NCBI GenBank assembly: GCA_022747635.1
Contig: JAKTNV010000642.1
Span: 24,445 to 88,444 of the forward strand
Reading direction: 5' to 3'
From: Hetaerina americana
Lineage: Eukaryota; Arthropoda; Insecta; Odonata; Calopterygidae
Length of the DNA: 64,000 nucleotides
The notes below the pieces were generated by a model. The model had not been told where the DNA came from. It did not search any database and worked only from the letters and a program-made list of their open reading frames with translations. The position numbers were made by a program, and so were the translations under genes. Shown here in pieces: positions 47,901 through 61,300 of the stretch; positions within the stretch are counted from its first letter, which is position 1, and each line of letters begins with the position of its first letter.

Positions 47901-48076
47901 CTTCAGAGAAAGTGTTAATGTTACTAAAAGAGCCCAAATTTCTAAAAATATTGCGAAAAACAACAATCTTCTGTTTTAGAGTGAATGTTTGAGGTGTTTA
48001 GAAGGCATTTATTTCATTTTTAGAAAATTTAATTTTTCTCATTTTTCCATGAAAAGTGCCAATACCCCCCCCTTTG
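44902..48076 (+). repeat. Mosaic of ten non-repeating monomers
   Basis: Monomer starts are 44902, 45266, 45579, 45892, 46204, 46516, 46829, 47137, 47450 and 47762. Monomers 44902 and 45266 match 53127 and 53491 (offset 8,225). Monomer 45892 matches 31183, including TTCATTTTTGAAAATTT. Monomer 47137 has GGGTCATAGG after a short C-run, 47450 has CACTGGACAC with GTTTGCATGG, and 47762 has a run of ten A at 47790-47799. No higher-order period is visible; this is the longest stretch on the right without tandem copies. Confidence 0.78.
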
Positions 48077-50601
48077 GGTTCTAGGTGAAAATCTCACTCG
48101 ACACAAATCAAACAAAAATGTATCCAAGGTGTGTATTGTTGTTCATTTTCATCAAATAAACAAAATAAAACCCAGAATGTGTCCTGAAAGACAATAAATG
48201 ATCATAAAAGATGCTTCAGCCCAGGTGGTAATGTTACTAAAAGAGCCCAAATTTCTAAAAATATTGCGAAAAACAACAATCTTCTCTTTTAGAGTGAATG
48301 TTTGAGGTGTTTAGAAGGCATTTATTTCATTTTTAGAAAATTTAATTTTTCACATTTTTCCATGAAAAGTGCCAATACCCCCCTTTGGGTTCTAGGTGAA
48401 AATCTCACTTGACACAAATCAAACAAAAATGTTTCCATGGTGTGTATTGATGTTCATTTTCATCATATAAACAAAATAAAACCCAGAATTAATCCTGAAA
48501 GACATGAAATGAGCATAAAAGATGCTTTAGCGCAAGTGTTAATTTTACTAAAAGAAAAATTTTACTAAAGAAAATTTAATTTTTTACATTTTTCCATGAA
48601 AAGTGCCAATAGAGTGAATGTTTGAGGTGTTTAGAAGGCATTTATTTCATTTTTAGAAAATTGCCCCCCCTTTGGGTTCTAGGTGAAAATCTCACTCGAC
48701 ACAAATCAAACAAAAATGTTTCCATGGTGTGTATTGTTGTTTATTTTCATCAAATAAACAAAATAAAAACCAGAATTAATCCTGAAAGACAAGAAATGAG
48801 CATAAAAGATGCTTCAGCGCAAGTGTTAATGTTACTAAAAGAGCCCAAATTTCTAAAAATATTGCGAAAAACAACAATCTTCTGTTTTAGAGTGAATGTT
48901 TGAAGTGTTTAGAAGGCATTTATTTCATTTTTAGAAAATTTAATTTTTCACATTTTTCCATGAAAAGTGCCAATACCCCCCCCTTTGGGTTCTAGGTGAA
49001 AATCTCACTCGACACAAATCAAACAAAAATGTATCCAAGGTGTGTATTGATGTTCATTTTCATCAAATAAACAAAATAAAACCCAGAAAGTGTCCTGAAA
49101 GACCATAAATGATCATAAAAGATGCTTCAGCCCAGGTGGTAATGTTACTAAAAGAGCCCAAATTTCTAAAAATATTGCGAAAAACAACAATCTTCTCTTT
49201 TAGAGTGAATGTTTGAGGTGTTTAGAAGGCATTTATTTCATTTTTAGAAAATTTAATTTTTCACATTTTTCCATGAAAAGTGCCAATACCCCCCTTTGGG
49301 TTCTAGGTGAAAATCTCACTTGACGCAAATCAAACAAAAATGTTTCCATGGTGTGTATTGTTGTTCATTTTCATCAAATAAACAAAATAAAACCCAGAAT
49401 TAATCTTGAAAGACAAGAAATGAGCATAAAAGTTGCTTCAGCGAAAGTGTTAATGTTACTAAAAGAGTCCAAATTTCTAAAAATATTGCGAAAAACAACA
49501 ATCTTCTGTTTTAGAGTGAATGTCTGAGGTGTTTAGAAGGCATTTATTTCATTTTTAGAAAATTTAATTTTTCACATTTTTCCATGAAAAGTGCCAATAC
49601 CCCCCCCTTTGGGTTCTAGGTGAAAATCTCACTTGACGCAAATCAAACAAAAATGTTTCCATGGTGTGTATTGTTGTTCATTTTCATCAAATAAACAAAA
49701 TAAAACCCAGAATGAATCCTGAAAGACAATAAAAGATCATAAAAGATGCTTCAGCCCAAGTGTTAATGTTACTAAAAAAACCCAAATTTCTAAAAATATT
49801 GCGAAAAACAACAATCTTGTGTTTTAGAGTGAATGTTTGAGGTGTTTAGAAGGCATTTATTTCATTTTTAGAAAATTTAATTTTTCACATTTTTCCATGA
49901 AAAGTGCCAATACCCCCCCTTTTGGGTTCTAGGTGAAAATCTCACTTAACACAAATCAAACAAAAATGTTTCCATGGTGTGTATTGATGTTCATTTTCAT
50001 CATATAAACAAAATAAAACCCAGAATTAATCCTGAAAGACATGAAATGAGCATAAAAGATGCTTTAGCGCAAGTGTTAATTTTACTAAAAGAGCCCAAAT
50101 TTCTGAAAATATTGCGAAAAACAACAATCTTCTGTTTTAGAGTGAATGTTTGAGGTGTTTAGAAGGCATTTATTTCATTTTTAGAAAATTTAATTTTTTA
50201 CATTTTTCCATGAAAAGTGCCAATAGAGTGAAAGTTTGAGGTGTTTAGAAGGCATTTATTTCATTTTTAGAAAATTGCCCCCCCTTTGGGTTCTAGGTGA
50301 AAATCTCACTCGACACAAATCAAACAAAAATGTTTCCATGGTGTGTATTGTTGTTCATTTTCATCAAATAAACAAAATAAAACCCAGAATTAATCTTGAA
50401 GGACAAGAAATGAGCATAAAAGTTGCTTCAGAGAAAGTGTTAATGTTACTAAATGAGCCCAAATTTCTAAAAATATTGCGAAAAACAACAATCTTCTGTT
50501 TGAGTGTGAATGTTTGAGGTGTTTAGAAGGCATTTATTTCATTTTTAGAAAATTTAATTTTTCACATTTTTCCATGAAAAGTGCCCATACCCCCCCCTTT
50601 G
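48077..50601 (+). repeat. Octamer higher-order unit of 2,525 bp, copy 1
   Basis: Monomer starts are 48077, 48388, 48675, 48988, 49299, 49612, 49925 and 50289. Each recurs exactly 2,525 bp downstream. Marks are GTGTCCTG with CAGGTGGTAATG, a 287-bp deletion monomer (48388), CAGAAAGTGTCC with GACCATAAATG (48988), GAATGTCTGAGG (49299), CTAAAAAAACCCAAA (49612) and GTTTGAGTGTGAATG (50289). The last six monomers are related to monomers 56407-58333. Confidence 0.88.
48388..48674 (+). repeat. 287-bp deletion monomer with templated insertion, copy 1
   Basis: Compared with its 364-bp relatives such as 49925, this monomer lacks 93 bp (from AGCCCAAATTTC to the TTTTTAG before AAAATTTAAT). It carries instead 16 bp at 48555-48570 that repeat the adjoining TTTTACTAAAAG with small changes. 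The net change of -77 bp accounts exactly for 287. A loss plus a short copy of flanking sequence is the pattern left by polymerase-theta-type end joining; that mechanism is inferred. Confidence 0.88.
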
Positions 50602-53126
50602 GGTTCTAGGTGAAAATCTCACTCGACACAAATCAAACAAAAATGTATCCAAGGTGTGTATTGTTGTTCATTTTCATCAAATAAACAAAATAAAACCCAG
50701 AATGTGTCCTGAAAGACAATAAATGATCATAAAAGATGCTTCAGCCCAGGTGGTAATGTTACTAAAAGAGCCCAAATTTCTAAAAATATTGCGAAAAACA
50801 ACAATCTTCTCTTTTAGAGTGAATGTTTGAGGTGTTTAGAAGGCATTTATTTCATTTTTAGAAAATTTAATTTTTCACATTTTTCCATGAAAAGTGCCAA
50901 TACCCCCCTTTGGGTTCTAGGTGAAAATCTCACTTGACACAAATCAAACAAAAATGTTTCCATGGTGTGTATTGATGTTCATTTTCATCATATAAACAAA
51001 ATAAAACCCAGAATTAATCCTGAAAGACATGAAATGAGCATAAAAGATGCTTTAGCGCAAGTGTTAATTTTACTAAAAGAAAAATTTTACTAAAGAAAAT
51101 TTAATTTTTTACATTTTTCCATGAAAAGTGCCAATAGAGTGAATGTTTGAGGTGTTTAGAAGGCATTTATTTCATTTTTAGAAAATTGCCCCCCCTTTGG
51201 GTTCTAGGTGAAAATCTCACTCGACACAAATCAAACAAAAATGTTTCCATGGTGTGTATTGTTGTTTATTTTCATCAAATAAACAAAATAAAAACCAGAA
51301 TTAATCCTGAAAGACAAGAAATGAGCATAAAAGATGCTTCAGCGCAAGTGTTAATGTTACTAAAAGAGCCCAAATTTCTAAAAATATTGCGAAAAACAAC
51401 AATCTTCTGTTTTAGAGTGAATGTTTGAAGTGTTTAGAAGGCATTTATTTCATTTTTAGAAAATTTAATTTTTCACATTTTTCCATGAAAAGTGCCAATA
51501 CCCCCCCCTTTGGGTTCTAGGTGAAAATCTCACTCGACACAAATCAAACAAAAATGTATCCAAGGTGTGTATTGATGTTCATTTTCATCAAATAAACAAA
51601 ATAAAACCCAGAAAGTGTCCTGAAAGACCATAAATGATCATAAAAGATGCTTCAGCCCAGGTGGTAATGTTACTAAAAGAGCCCAAATTTCTAAAAATAT
51701 TGCGAAAAACAACAATCTTCTCTTTTAGAGTGAATGTTTGAGGTGTTTAGAAGGCATTTATTTCATTTTTAGAAAATTTAATTTTTCACATTTTTCCATG
51801 AAAAGTGCCAATACCCCCCTTTGGGTTCTAGGTGAAAATCTCACTTGACGCAAATCAAACAAAAATGTTTCCATGGTGTGTATTGTTGTTCATTTTCATC
51901 AAATAAACAAAATAAAACCCAGAATTAATCTTGAAAGACAAGAAATGAGCATAAAAGTTGCTTCAGCGAAAGTGTTAATGTTACTAAAAGAGTCCAAATT
52001 TCTAAAAATATTGCGAAAAACAACAATCTTCTGTTTTAGAGTGAATGTCTGAGGTGTTTAGAAGGCATTTATTTCATTTTTAGAAAATTTAATTTTTCAC
52101 ATTTTTCCATGAAAAGTGCCAATACCCCCCCCTTTGGGTTCTAGGTGAAAATCTCACTTGACGCAAATCAAACAAAAATGTTTCCATGGTGTGTATTGTT
52201 GTTCATTTTCATCAAATAAACAAAATAAAACCCAGAATGAATCCTGAAAGACAATAAAAGATCATAAAAGATGCTTCAGCCCAAGTGTTAATGTTACTAA
52301 AAAAACCCAAATTTCTAAAAATATTGCGAAAAACAACAATCTTGTGTTTTAGAGTGAATGTTTGAGGTGTTTAGAAGGCATTTATTTCATTTTTAGAAAA
52401 TTTAATTTTTCACATTTTTCCATGAAAAGTGCCAATACCCCCCCTTTTGGGTTCTAGGTGAAAATCTCACTTAACACAAATCAAACAAAAATGTTTCCAT
52501 GGTGTGTATTGATGTTCATTTTCATCATATAAACAAAATAAAACCCAGAATTAATCCTGAAAGACATGAAATGAGCATAAAAGATGCTTTAGCGCAAGTG
52601 TTAATTTTACTAAAAGAGCCCAAATTTCTGAAAATATTGCGAAAAACAACAATCTTCTGTTTTAGAGTGAATGTTTGAGGTGTTTAGAAGGCATTTATTT
52701 CATTTTTAGAAAATTTAATTTTTTACATTTTTCCATGAAAAGTGCCAATAGAGTGAAAGTTTGAGGTGTTTAGAAGGCATTTATTTCATTTTTAGAAAAT
52801 TGCCCCCCCTTTGGGTTCTAGGTGAAAATCTCACTCGACACAAATCAAACAAAAATGTTTCCATGGTGTGTATTGTTGTTCATTTTCATCAAATAAACAA
52901 AATAAAACCCAGAATTAATCTTGAAGGACAAGAAATGAGCATAAAAGTTGCTTCAGAGAAAGTGTTAATGTTACTAAAAGAGCCCAAATTTCTAAAAATA
53001 TTGCGAAAAACAACAATCTTCTGTTTGAGTGTGAATGTTTGAGGTGTTTAGAAGGCATTTATTTCATTTTTAGAAAATTTAATTTTTCACATTTTTCCAT
53101 GAAAAGTGCCAATACCCCCCCCTTTG
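50602..53126 (+). repeat. Octamer higher-order unit of 2,525 bp, copy 2
   Basis: Monomer starts are 50602, 50913, 51200, 51513, 51824, 52137, 52450 and 52814, with the same marks as copy 1 and very few visible differences (for example AAATGAGCCC near 50452 in copy 1 against AAAAGAGCCC here). The boundary is close to a monomer start, since GTGCCCATACC precedes 50602 only. Confidence 0.88.
50913..51199 (+). repeat. 287-bp deletion monomer with templated insertion, copy 2
   Basis: The same rearrangement as at 48388, with the 16-bp insert at 51080-51095, exactly 2,525 bp downstream. The lesion therefore happened once and was then copied with the octamer. The units at 56043 and 61874 do not contain it, so it dates the 2,525-bp octamer as a side branch. 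Confidence 0.88.
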
Positions 53127-56042
53127 GGTTCTAGGTGAAAATCTCACTTAACACAAATCAAACAAAAATGTTTCCATGGTGTGTATTGTTGTTCATTTTC
53201 ATCAAATGACCAAAATAAAACCCAGAATTAATCCTGAAAGACATGAAATGAGCATAAAAGATGCTTCAGCGCAAGTGTTAATTTTACTAAAAGAGCCCAA
53301 ATTTCTGAAAATATTGCGAAAAACAACAATTTTCTGTTTTAGAGTGAATGTTTGAGGTGTTTAGAAGGCATTTATTTCATTTTTAGAAAATTTAATTTTT
53401 TACATTTTTCCATGAAAAGTGCCAATAGAGTGAATGTTTGAGGTGTTTAGAAGGCATTTATTTCATTTTTAGAAAATTGCCCCCCCTTTGGGTTCTAGGT
53501 GAAAATCTCACTCGTCACAAATCAAACAAAAATGTTTCCATGGTGTGTATTGTTGTTTATTTTCATCAAATAAACAAAATAAAAACCAGAATTAATCCTG
53601 AAAGACAAGAAATGAGCATAAAAGATGCTTCAGCGCAAGTGTTAATGTTACTAAAAGAGCCCAAATTTCTAAAAATATTGCGAAAAACAACAATCTTCTG
53701 TTTTAGAGTGAATGTTTGAGGTGTTTAGAAGGCATTTATTTCATTTTTATAAAATTTAATTTTTCACATTTTTCCATGAAAAGTGCCAATACCCCCCTTT
53801 GGGTTCTAGGTGAAAATCTCACTTGACGCAAATCAAACAAAAATGTTTCCATGGTGTGTATTGTTGTTCATTTTCATCAAATAAACAAAATAAAACCCAG
53901 AATTAATCTTGAAGGACAAGAAATGAGCATAAAAGTTGCTTCTGAGAAAGTGTTAATGTTACTAAAAGAGCCCAAATTTCTAAAAATATTGCGAAAAACA
54001 ACAATCTTCTGTTTTAGAGTGAATGTTTGAGGTGTTTAGAAGGCATTTCATTCATTTTTAGATAATTTAATTTTTCACATTTTTCCATGAAAAGTGCCAA
54101 TACCCCCCCCTTTGGGTTCTAGGTGAAAATTTCACTTTACACAAATCAAACAAAAATGTTTCCATGGTGTGTATTGTTGTTCATTTTCATCAAATAAACA
54201 AAATAAAACCCAGAATTAATCCTGAAAGACATGAAATAGGCATAAAAGATGCTTCAGCGCAAGTGTTAATTTTACTAAAAGAGCCCAAATTTCTGAAAAT
54301 ATTGCGAAAAAAAACAATCTTCTGTTTTAGAGTGAATGTTTGAGGTGTTTAGAAGGCATTTATTTCATTTTTAGAAAATTTAATTTTTCACATTTTTCCA
54401 TGAAAAGTGCCAATACCCCCCCCCTTTGGGTTCTAGGTGAAAATACCATTCGACACAAATCAAACAAAAATGTATCCAAGGTGTGTATTGTTGTTCATTT
54501 TCATCAAATAAACAAAATAAAACCCAGAATGTATCCTGAAAGACAATAAATGATCATAAAAGATGCTTCAGCCCAGGTGTTAATGTTACTAAAAGAGCCC
54601 AAATTTCTAAAAATATTGCGAAAAACAACAATCTTCTCTTTTAGAGTGAATGTTTGAGGTGTTTAGAAGGCATTTATTTCATTTTTAGAAAATTTAATTT
54701 TTCACATTTTTCCATGAAAAGTGCCAATACCCCCCTTTGGGTTCTAGGTGAAAATCTCACTTGACGCAAATCAAACAAAAATGTTTCCATGGTGTGTATT
54801 GTTGTTCATTTTCATCAAATAAACAAAATAAAACCCAGAATTAATCTTGAAAGACAAGAAATGAGCATAAAAGTTGCTTCAGCGAAAGTGTTAATGTTAC
54901 TAAAAGAGTCCAAATTTCTAAAAATATTGCGAAAAACAACAATCTTCTGTTTTAGAGTGAATGTCTGAGGTGTTTAGAAGGCATTTATTTCATTTTTAGA
55001 AAATTTAATTTTTCACATTTTTCCATGAAAAGTGCCAATACCCCCCCCTTTGGGTTCTAGGTGAAAATCTCACTTGACGCAAATCAAACAAAAATGTTTC
55101 CATGGTGTGTATTGTTGTTCATTTTCATCAAATAAACAAAATAAAACCCAGAATGAATCCTGAAAGACAATAAAAGATCATAAAAGATGCTTCAGCCCAA
55201 GTGTTAATGTTACTAAAAAAACCCAAATTTCTAAAAATATTGCGAAAAACAACAATCTTGTGTTTTAGAGTGAATGTTTGAGGTGTTTAGAAGGCATTTA
55301 TTTCATTTTTAGGAAATTTAATTTTTCACATTTTTCCATGAAAAGTGCCAATACCCCCCCTTTTGGGTCATAGGTGAAAATCTCACTTGACACAAATCAA
55401 ACAAAAATGTTTCCATGGTGTGTATTGATGTTCATTTTCATCATATAAACAAAATAAAACCCAGAATTAATCCTGAAAGACATGAAATGAGCATAAAAGA
55501 TGCTTTAGCGCAAGTGTTAATTTTACTAAAAGAGCCCAAATTTCTGAAAATATTGCGAAAAACAACAATCTTCTGTTTTAGAGTGAATGTTTGAGGTGTT
55601 TAGAAGGCATTTATTTCATTTTTAGAAAATTTAATTTTTTACATTTTTCCATGAAAAGTGCCAATAGAGTGAAAGTTTGAGGTGTTTAGAAGGCATTTAT
55701 TTCATTTTTAGAAAATTGCCCCCCCTTTGGGTTCTAGGTGAAAATCTCACTCGACACAAATCAAACAAAAATGTTTCCATGGTGTGTATTGTTGTTCATT
55801 TTCATCAATTAAACAAAATAAAACCCAGAATTAATCTTGAAGGACAAGAAATGAGCATAAAAGTTGCTTCAGAGAAAGTGTTAATGTTACTAAAAGAGCC
55901 CAAATTTCTAAAAATATTGCGAAAAACAACAATCTTCTGTTTTAGTGTGAATGTTTGAGGTGTTTAGAAGGCATTTATTTCATTTTTAGAAAATTTAATT
56001 TTTCACATTTTTCCATGAAAAGTGCCAATACCCCCCCCTTTG
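53127..56042 (+). repeat. Higher-order unit Y', nine monomers, 2,916 bp
   Basis: Starts are 53127, 53491, 53802, 54115, 54429, 54740, 55053, 55366 and 55730. The first monomer carries CAAATGACCAAAATAAA and AACAATTTTCTG; others carry GCTTCTGAG (53802), TTAGATAATTTAAT (end of 53802), GGGTCATAGG (55366) and TCAATTAAAC with TTTTAGTGTGAATG (55730). It is the same unit as 58334-61873 but without two monomers (624 bp). Confidence 0.87.
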
Positions 56043-58333
56043 GGTTCTAGGTGAAAATCTCACTCGACACAAATCAAACAAAAATGTTTCCATGGTGTGT
56101 ATTGTTGTTCATTTTCATCAAATGACAAAAATAAAACCCAGAATTAATCCTGAAAGACATGAAATGAGCATAAAAGATGCTTCAGCGCAAGTGTTAATTT
56201 TACTAAAAGAGCCCAAATTTCTGAAAATATTGCGAAAAACAACAATTTTCTGTTTTAGAGTGAATGTTTGAGGTGTTTAGAAGGCATTTATTTCATTTTT
56301 AGAAAATTTAATTTTTTACATTTTTCCATGAAAAGTGCCAATAGAGTGAATGTTTGAGGTGTTTAGAAGGCATTTATTTCATTTTTAGAAAATTGCCCCC
56401 CCTTTGGGTTCTAGGTGAAAATCTCACTCGACACAAATCAAACAAAAATGTTTCCATGGTGTGTATTGTTGTTTATTTTCATCAAATAAACAAAATAAAA
56501 ACCAGAATTAATCCTGAAAGACAAGAAATGAGCATAAAATATGCTTCAGCGCAAGTGTTAATGTTACTAAAAGAGCCCAAATTTCTAAAAATATTGCGAA
56601 AAACAACAATCTTCTGTTTTAGAATGAATGTTTGAGGTGTTTAGAAGGCATTTATTTCATTTTTAGAAAATTTAATTTTTCACATTTTTCCATGAAAAGT
56701 GCCAATACCCCCCCCTTTGGGTTCTAGGTGAAAATCTCACTCGACACAAATCAAACAAAAATGTATCCAAGGTGTGTATTGTTGTTCATTTTCATCAAAT
56801 AAACAAAATAAAACCCAGAATGTGTCCTGAAAGACAATAAATGATCATAAAAGATGCTTCAGCCCAGGTGGTAATGTTACTAAAAGAGCCCAAATTTCTA
56901 AAAATATTGCGAAAAACAACAATCTTCTCTTTTAGAGTGAATGTTTGAGGTGTTTAGAAGGCATTTATTTCATTTTTAGAAAATTTAATTTTTCACATTT
57001 TTCCATGAAAAGTGCCAATACCCCCCTTTGGGTTCTAGGTGAAAATCTCACTTGACGCAAATCAAACAAAAATGTTTCCATGGTGTGTATTGTTGTTCAT
57101 TTTCATCAAATAAACAAAATAAAACCAAGAATTAATCTTGAAAGACAAGAAATGAGCATAAAAGTTGCTTCAGCGAAAGTGTTAATGTTACTAAAAGAGT
57201 CCAAATTTCTAAAAATATTGCGAAAAACAACAATCTTCTGTTTTAGAGTGAATGTCTGAGGTGTTTAGAAGGCATTTATTTCATTTTTAGAAAATTTAAT
57301 TTTTCACATTTTTCCATGAAAAGTGCCAATACCCCCCCCTTTGGGTTCTAGGTGAAAATCTCACTTGACGCAAATCAAACAAAAATGTTTCCATGGTGTG
57401 TATTGTTGTTCATTTTCATCAAATAAACAAAATGAAACCCAGAATGAATCCTGAAAGACAATAAAAGATCATAAAAGATGCTTCAGCCCAAGTGTTAATG
57501 TTACTAAAAAAACCCAAATTTCTAAAAATATTGCGAAAAACAACAATCTTGTGTTTTAGAGTGAATGTTTGAGGTGTTTAGAAGGCATTTATTTCATTTT
57601 TAGAAAATTTAATTTTTCACATTTTTCCATGAAAAGTGCCAATACCCCCCCTTTTGGGTTCTAGGTGAAAATCTCACTTGACACAAATCAAACAAAAATG
57701 TTTCCATGGTGTGTTCTGATGTTCATTTTCATCATATAAACAAAATAAAACCCAGAATTAATCCTGAAAGACATGAAATGAGCATAAAAGATGCTTTAGC
57801 GCTAGTGTTAATATTACTAAAAGAGCCCAAATTTCTGAAAATATTGCGAAAAACAACAATCTTCTGTTTTAGAGTGAATGTTTGAGGTGTTTAGAAGGCA
57901 TTTATTTCATTTTTAGAAAATTTAATTTTTTACATTTTTCCATGAAAAGTGCCAATAGAGTGAAAGTTTGAGGTGTTTAGAAGGCATTTATTTCATTTTT
58001 AGAAAATTGCCCCCCCTTTGGGTTCTAGGTGAAAATCTCACTCGACACAAATCAAACAAAAATGTTTCCATGGTGTGTATTGTTGTTCATTTTCATCAAT
58101 TAAACAAAATAAAACCCAGAATTAATCTTGAAGGACAAGAAATGAGCATAAAAGTTGCTTCAGAGAAAGTGTTAATGTTACTAAAAGAGCCCAAATTTCT
58201 AAAAATATTGCGAAAAACAACAATCTTCTGTTTTAGTGTGAATGTTTGAGGTGTTTAGAAGGCATTTATTTCATTTTTAGAAAATTTAATTTTTCACATT
58301 TTTCCATGAAAAGTGCCAATACCCCCCCCTTTG
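56043..58333 (+). repeat. Higher-order unit X, seven monomers, 2,291 bp, copy 1
   Basis: Starts are 56043, 56407, 56720, 57031, 57344, 57657 and 58021. Private marks shared only with the copy at 61874 are AAATGACAAAAATAAA, AAAATATGCTTCAG (56407), AAAACCAAGAAT (57031), AAATGAAACCCAG (57344) and GTGTTCTGATG with GCGCTAGTG (57657). Confidence 0.88.
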
Positions 58334-61300
58334 GGTTCTAGGTGAAAATCTCACTCGACACAAATCAAACAAAAATGTTTCCATGGTGTGTATTGTTGTT
58401 CATTTTCATCAAATGACCAAAATAAAACCCAGAATTAATCCTGAAAGACATGAAATGAGCATAAAAGATGCTTCAGCGCAAGTGTTAATTTTACTAAAAG
58501 AGCCCAAATTTCTGAAAATATTGCGAAAAACAACAATTTTCTGTTTTAGAGTGAATGTTTGAGGTGTTTAGAAGGCATTTATTTCATTTTTAGAAAATTT
58601 AATTTTTTACATTTTTCCATGAAAAGTGCCAATAGAGTGAATGTTTGAGGTGTTTAGAAGGCATTTATTTCATTTTTAGAAAATTGCCCCCCCTTTGGGT
58701 TCTAGGTGAAAATCTCACTCGACACAAATCAAACAAAAATGTTTCCATGGTGTGTATTGTTGTTTATTTTCATCAAATAAACAAAATAAAAACCAGAATT
58801 AATCCTGAAAGACAAGAAATGAGCATAAAAGATGCTTCAGCGCAAGTGTTAATGTTACTAAAAGAGCCCAAATTTCTAAAAATATTGCGAAAAACAACAA
58901 TCTTCTGTTTTAGAGTGAATGTTTGAGGTGTTTAGAAGGCATTTATTTCATTTTTATAAAATTTAATTTTTCACATTTTTCCATAAAAAGTGCCAATACC
59001 CCCCTTTGGGTTCTAGGTGAAAATCTCACTTGACGCAAATCAAACAAAAATGTTTCCATGGTGTGTATTGTTGTTCATTTTCATCAAATAAACAAAATAA
59101 AACCCAGAATTAATCTTGAAGGACAAGAAATGAGCATTAAAGTTGCTTCTGAGAAAGTGTTAATGTTACTAAAAGAGCCCAAATTTCTAAAAATATTGCG
59201 AAAAACAACAATCTTCTGTTTTAGAGTGAATGTTTGAGGTGTTTAGAAGGCATTTATTTCATTTTTAGAAAATTTAATTTTTCACATTTTTCCATGAAAA
59301 GTGCCAATACCCCCCCCTTTGGGTTCTAGGTGAAAATCTCATTTAACACAAATCAAACAAAAATGTTTCCATGGTGTGTATTGTTGTTCATTTTCATCAA
59401 ATGACCAAAATAAAACCCAGAATTAATCCTGAAAGACATGAAATGAGCATAAAAGTTGCTTCAGCGCAAGTGTTAATTTTACTAAAAGAGCCCAAATTTC
59501 TGAAAATATTGCGAAAAACAACAATTTTCTGTTTTAGAGTGAATGTTTGAGGTGTTTATAAGGCATTTATTTCATTTTTAGAAAATTTAATTTTTTACAT
59601 TTTTCCATGAAAAGTGCCAATACCCCCCCTTTGGGTTCTAGGTGAAAATCTCACTCGTCACAAATCAAACAAAAATGTTTCCATGGTGTGTATTGTTGTT
59701 CATTTTCATCAAATAAACAAAATAAAACCCAGAATTAATCTTGAAGGACAAGAAATGAGCATAAAAGTTGCTTCTGAGAAAGTGTTAATGTTACTAAAAG
59801 AGCCCAAATTTCTAAAAATATTGCGAAAAACAACAATCTTCTGTTTTAGAGTGAATGTTTGAGGTGTTTAGAAGGCATTTCATTCATTTTTAGATAATTT
59901 AATTTTTCACATTTTTCCATGAAAAGTGCCAATACCCCCCCTTTGGGTTCTAGGTGAAAATTTCACTTTACACAAATCAAACAAAAATGTTTCCATGGTG
60001 TGTATTGTTGTTCATTTTCATCAAATAAACAAAATAAAACCCAGAATTAATCCTGAAAGACATGAAATAGGCATAAAAGATGCTTCAGCGCAAGTGTTAA
60101 TTTTACTAAAAGAGCCCAAATTTCTGAAAATATTGCGAAAAAAAACAATCTTCTGTTTTAGAGTGAATGTTTGAGGTGTTTAGAAGGCATTTATTTCATT
60201 TTTAGAAAATTTAATTTTTCACATTTTTCCATGAAAAGTGCCAATACCCCCCCCCTTTGGGTTCTAGGTGAAAATACCATTCGACACAAATCAAACAAAA
60301 ATGTATCCAAGGTGTGTATTGTTGTTCATTTTCATCAAATAAACAAAATAAAACCCAGAATGTATCCTGAAAGACAATAAATGATCATAAAAGATGCTTC
60401 AGCCCAGGTGTTAATGTTACTAAAAGAGCCCAAATTTCTAAAAATATTGCGAAAAACAACAATCTTCTCTTTTAGAGTGAATGTTTGAGGTGTTTAGAAG
60501 GCATTTATTTCATTTTTAGAAAATTTAATTTTTCACATTTTTCCATGAAAAGTGCCAATACCCCCCTTTGGGTTCTAGGTGAAAATCTCACTTGACGCAA
60601 ATCAAACAAAAATGTTTCCATGGTGTGTATTGTTGTTCATTTTCATCAAATAAACAAAATAAAACCCAGAATTAATCTTGAAAGACAAGAAATGAGCATA
60701 AAAGTTGCTTCAGCGAAAGTGTTAATGTTACTAAAAGAGTCCAAATTTCTAAAAATATTGCGAAAAACAACAATCTTCTGTTTTAGAGTGAATGTCTGAG
60801 GTGTTTAGAAGGCATTTATTTCATTTTTAGAAAATTTAATTTTTCACATTTTTCCATGAAAAGTGCCAATACCCCCCCCTTTGGGTTCTAGGTGAAAGTC
60901 TCACTTGACGCAAATCAAACAAAAATGTTTCCATGGTGTGTATTGTTGTTCATTTTCATCAAATAAACAAAATAAAACCCAGAATGAATCCTGAAAGACA
61001 ATAAAAGATCATAAAAGATGCTTCAGCCCAAGTGTTAATGTTACTAAAAAAACCCAAATTTCTAAAAATATTGCGAAAAACAACAATCTTGTGTTTTAGA
61101 GTGAATGTTTGAGGTGTTTAGAAGGCATTTATTTCATTTTTAGGAAATTTAATTTTTCACATTTTTCCATGAAAAGTGCCAATACCCCCCCTTTTGGGTC
61201 ATAGGTGAAAATCTCACTTGACACAAATCAAACAAAAATGTTTCCATGGTGTGTATTGATGTTCATTTTCATCATATAAACAAAATAAAACCCAGAATTA

